From the NCBI RefSeq assembly GCF_001975985.1, contig NZ_MTQF01000004.1, forward strand, positions 621,621 to 685,620: DNA of 64,000 bases, given 5' to 3'. The notes under the pieces were generated by a model. That model saw nothing but the letters and a program-made list of their open reading frames with translations, was not told where the DNA came from and did no database searches. The first letter of the stretch is position 1. Each line of letters opens with the position of its first letter. This stretch comes from [Flexibacter] sp. ATCC 35103. GTDB taxonomy: Bacteria; Bacteroidota; Bacteroidia; Flavobacteriales; Flavobacteriaceae. Shown here in pieces: positions 63,114-64,000 of this stretch. The position numbers and the translations under genes were made by a program.

Positions 63114-64000
63114 ATGACCAGAGAGCGCTTGATATCTTTAGATGTCTTTAGAGGATTAACGATTTTATTAATGACAATTGTTAATAATCCCGGAGATTGG
63201 GGACATGTTTACGCCCCTTTATTACATTCAGAATGGCATGGCTGCACGCCAACCGATTTAGTTTTTCCGTTTTTTATTTTTATCATGGGAGTCGCTGTTC
63301 CCTTAGCAATGCCAACCAAAACCTGGGACGATACCACTTTTAATAAAATACTGGTTCGTTCTTTACGAATGTTCTGTCTGGGCATTTTCTTTAATTATTT
63401 TTCTAAAATACAATTATTTGGGTTAGAAGGAATTTCACTTCTTATTGGTCGCTTAATCATTACTGTTATAGTTGGTTATTCATTAATGGGTGATTTTAGC
63501 TCTAAACTTAAAAATATCCTGGCTTTTTCAATTCTCTTTATCTATCTGTTTTTAGCTTACAGCGGTATCGAAGCCTATCAGGATGTTCGCCTTCCCGGAG
63601 TTTTACAGCGAATAGCAATTGTATATTTTGTAGTTTCTCTTTTATATTTAAAAACCAGCAAAAAAACACAAATCATAACCGGTGCAGTTTTATTATTAGG
63701 GTATTGGGCAGCAATGACATTAATACCTGTTCCCGGAATTGGAGCTCCAAATCTGGAAAAAGGAACTAATCTTGCTTCATGGGTTGACAGTATATTACTA
63801 AAAGGACATATGTACCGCGAAACCATAACCTGGGATCCTGAAGGAATTTTGAGTACTCTGCCATCAATCGTAAACGGAATCATAGGTTTATTAATTGGAC
63901 AGATTTTACAACGCGAGATTACCAAAACACAAAAAGCTTCAAAAATAGCTCTTGCAGGTGTAGCACTTATTATTGTAGGACTACTTTGGGATATTATTTT
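63114..64000 (+). CDS. Membrane acyltransferase, DUF5009/HGSNAT-like (3' end missing)
   Basis: An open frame of 295 codons that runs off the window. It starts MTRERLISLDVFRGLTILLMTIVNNPGDWG, followed by HGCTPTDLVFPFFIFIMGVAVPLA, the conserved start of the heparan-alpha-glucosaminide N-acetyltransferase (NagX/DUF5009) family. Several membrane segments follow (about 75-95, 105-125, 140-165, 170-195) with RLPGVLQRIAIVYF and the lumenal-side TWDPEGILSTLPSIVNGIIGLLIGQ. The family transfers acetyl groups to glucosamine across a membrane. The rest of the gene lies outside the window. Confidence 0.88.
   Translation, partial: MTRERLISLDVFRGLTILLMTIVNNPGDWGHVYAPLLHSEWHGCTPTDLVFPFFIFIMGVAVPLAMPTKTWDDTTFNKILVRSLRMFCLGIFFNYFSKIQLFGLEGISLLIGRLIITVIVGYSLMGDFSSKLKNILAFSILFIYLFLAYSGIEAYQDVRLPGVLQRIAIVYFVVSLLYLKTSKKTQIITGAVLLLGYWAAMTLIPVPGIGAPNLEKGTNLASWVDSILLKGHMYRETITWDPEGILSTLPSIVNGIIGLLIGQILQREITKTQKASKIALAGVALIIVGLLWDII

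Overview
The window is a 64 kb piece of a Bacteroidota chromosome, most probably a Flavobacterium. It is AT-rich. It carries SusC/SusD outer-membrane pairs, three cargo proteins of the type IX secretion system (T9SS), TANNTTTG-type -7 promoter boxes, an archaeal-type prolyl-tRNA synthetase and bacillithiol synthesis (BshC). I see no phage, plasmid, transposase or CRISPR array. Both ends cut through a gene.

Region 1 (1-25.1 kb) is mixed core genome. It opens with the 3' part of a very large protein that joins a calcineurin-type phosphoesterase, a kinase-like segment and an outer-membrane barrel. A beta-propeller lipoprotein, an unrecognised kinase-like protein, an ABC exporter and two tandem T9SS type B proteins follow. 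Next come typA, a PAS histidine kinase with its response regulator, rpsT, three tRNA-Glu genes, proS, a Gly/Tyr-rich lipoprotein, a FadL-type channel, rimO, a small Gly-rich secreted protein and a peptidoglycan amidase lipoprotein.

Region 2 (25.5-51.3 kb) opens with a porin-like barrel, then holds a large polysaccharide utilization locus (PUL) for beta-mannan. Its core is susC-susD-glycan-binding lipoprotein with an AraC-type regulator. Around it are a GH5_2-type glucanase, a GH27 alpha-galactosidase, a T9SS type A protein, a GH26 mannanase, a GPH sugar symporter, a GH130 mannosylglucose phosphorylase, a 2-epimerase, a GH5_7-type mannanase, an aldo/keto reductase, a GH3 beta-glucosidase and two SGNH esterases. 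Together they describe a route: deacetylation, removal of galactose, endo-cleavage, import, then cytoplasmic epimerization of mannobiose to mannosyl-glucose and phosphorolysis to mannose 1-phosphate and glucose. The set fits acetylated galactoglucomannan or glucomannan better than plain mannan.

Region 3 (51.5-64 kb) is envelope and general metabolism: an NlpC/P60 peptidase, an L,D-transpeptidase, a DUF1573 protein, an OmpR-type two-component system, a metallo-beta-lactamase-fold hydrolase, a B12-binding radical SAM protein, an MHS-type MFS transporter, bshC and the 5' part of a membrane acyltransferase.

The least explained signal lies between the genes. Several intergenic regions hold nested inverted repeats. 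A roughly 105 bp element with terminal inverted repeats and an adjacent conserved RNA-like motif each occur twice, in opposite orientation, bracketing the GH5_7 - aldo/keto reductase - GH3 part of the PUL. The motif sits in leader position before both glycosidase genes. The other main lead is the kinase-like segment in the first protein, with a second kinase-like protein 1.1 kb away.
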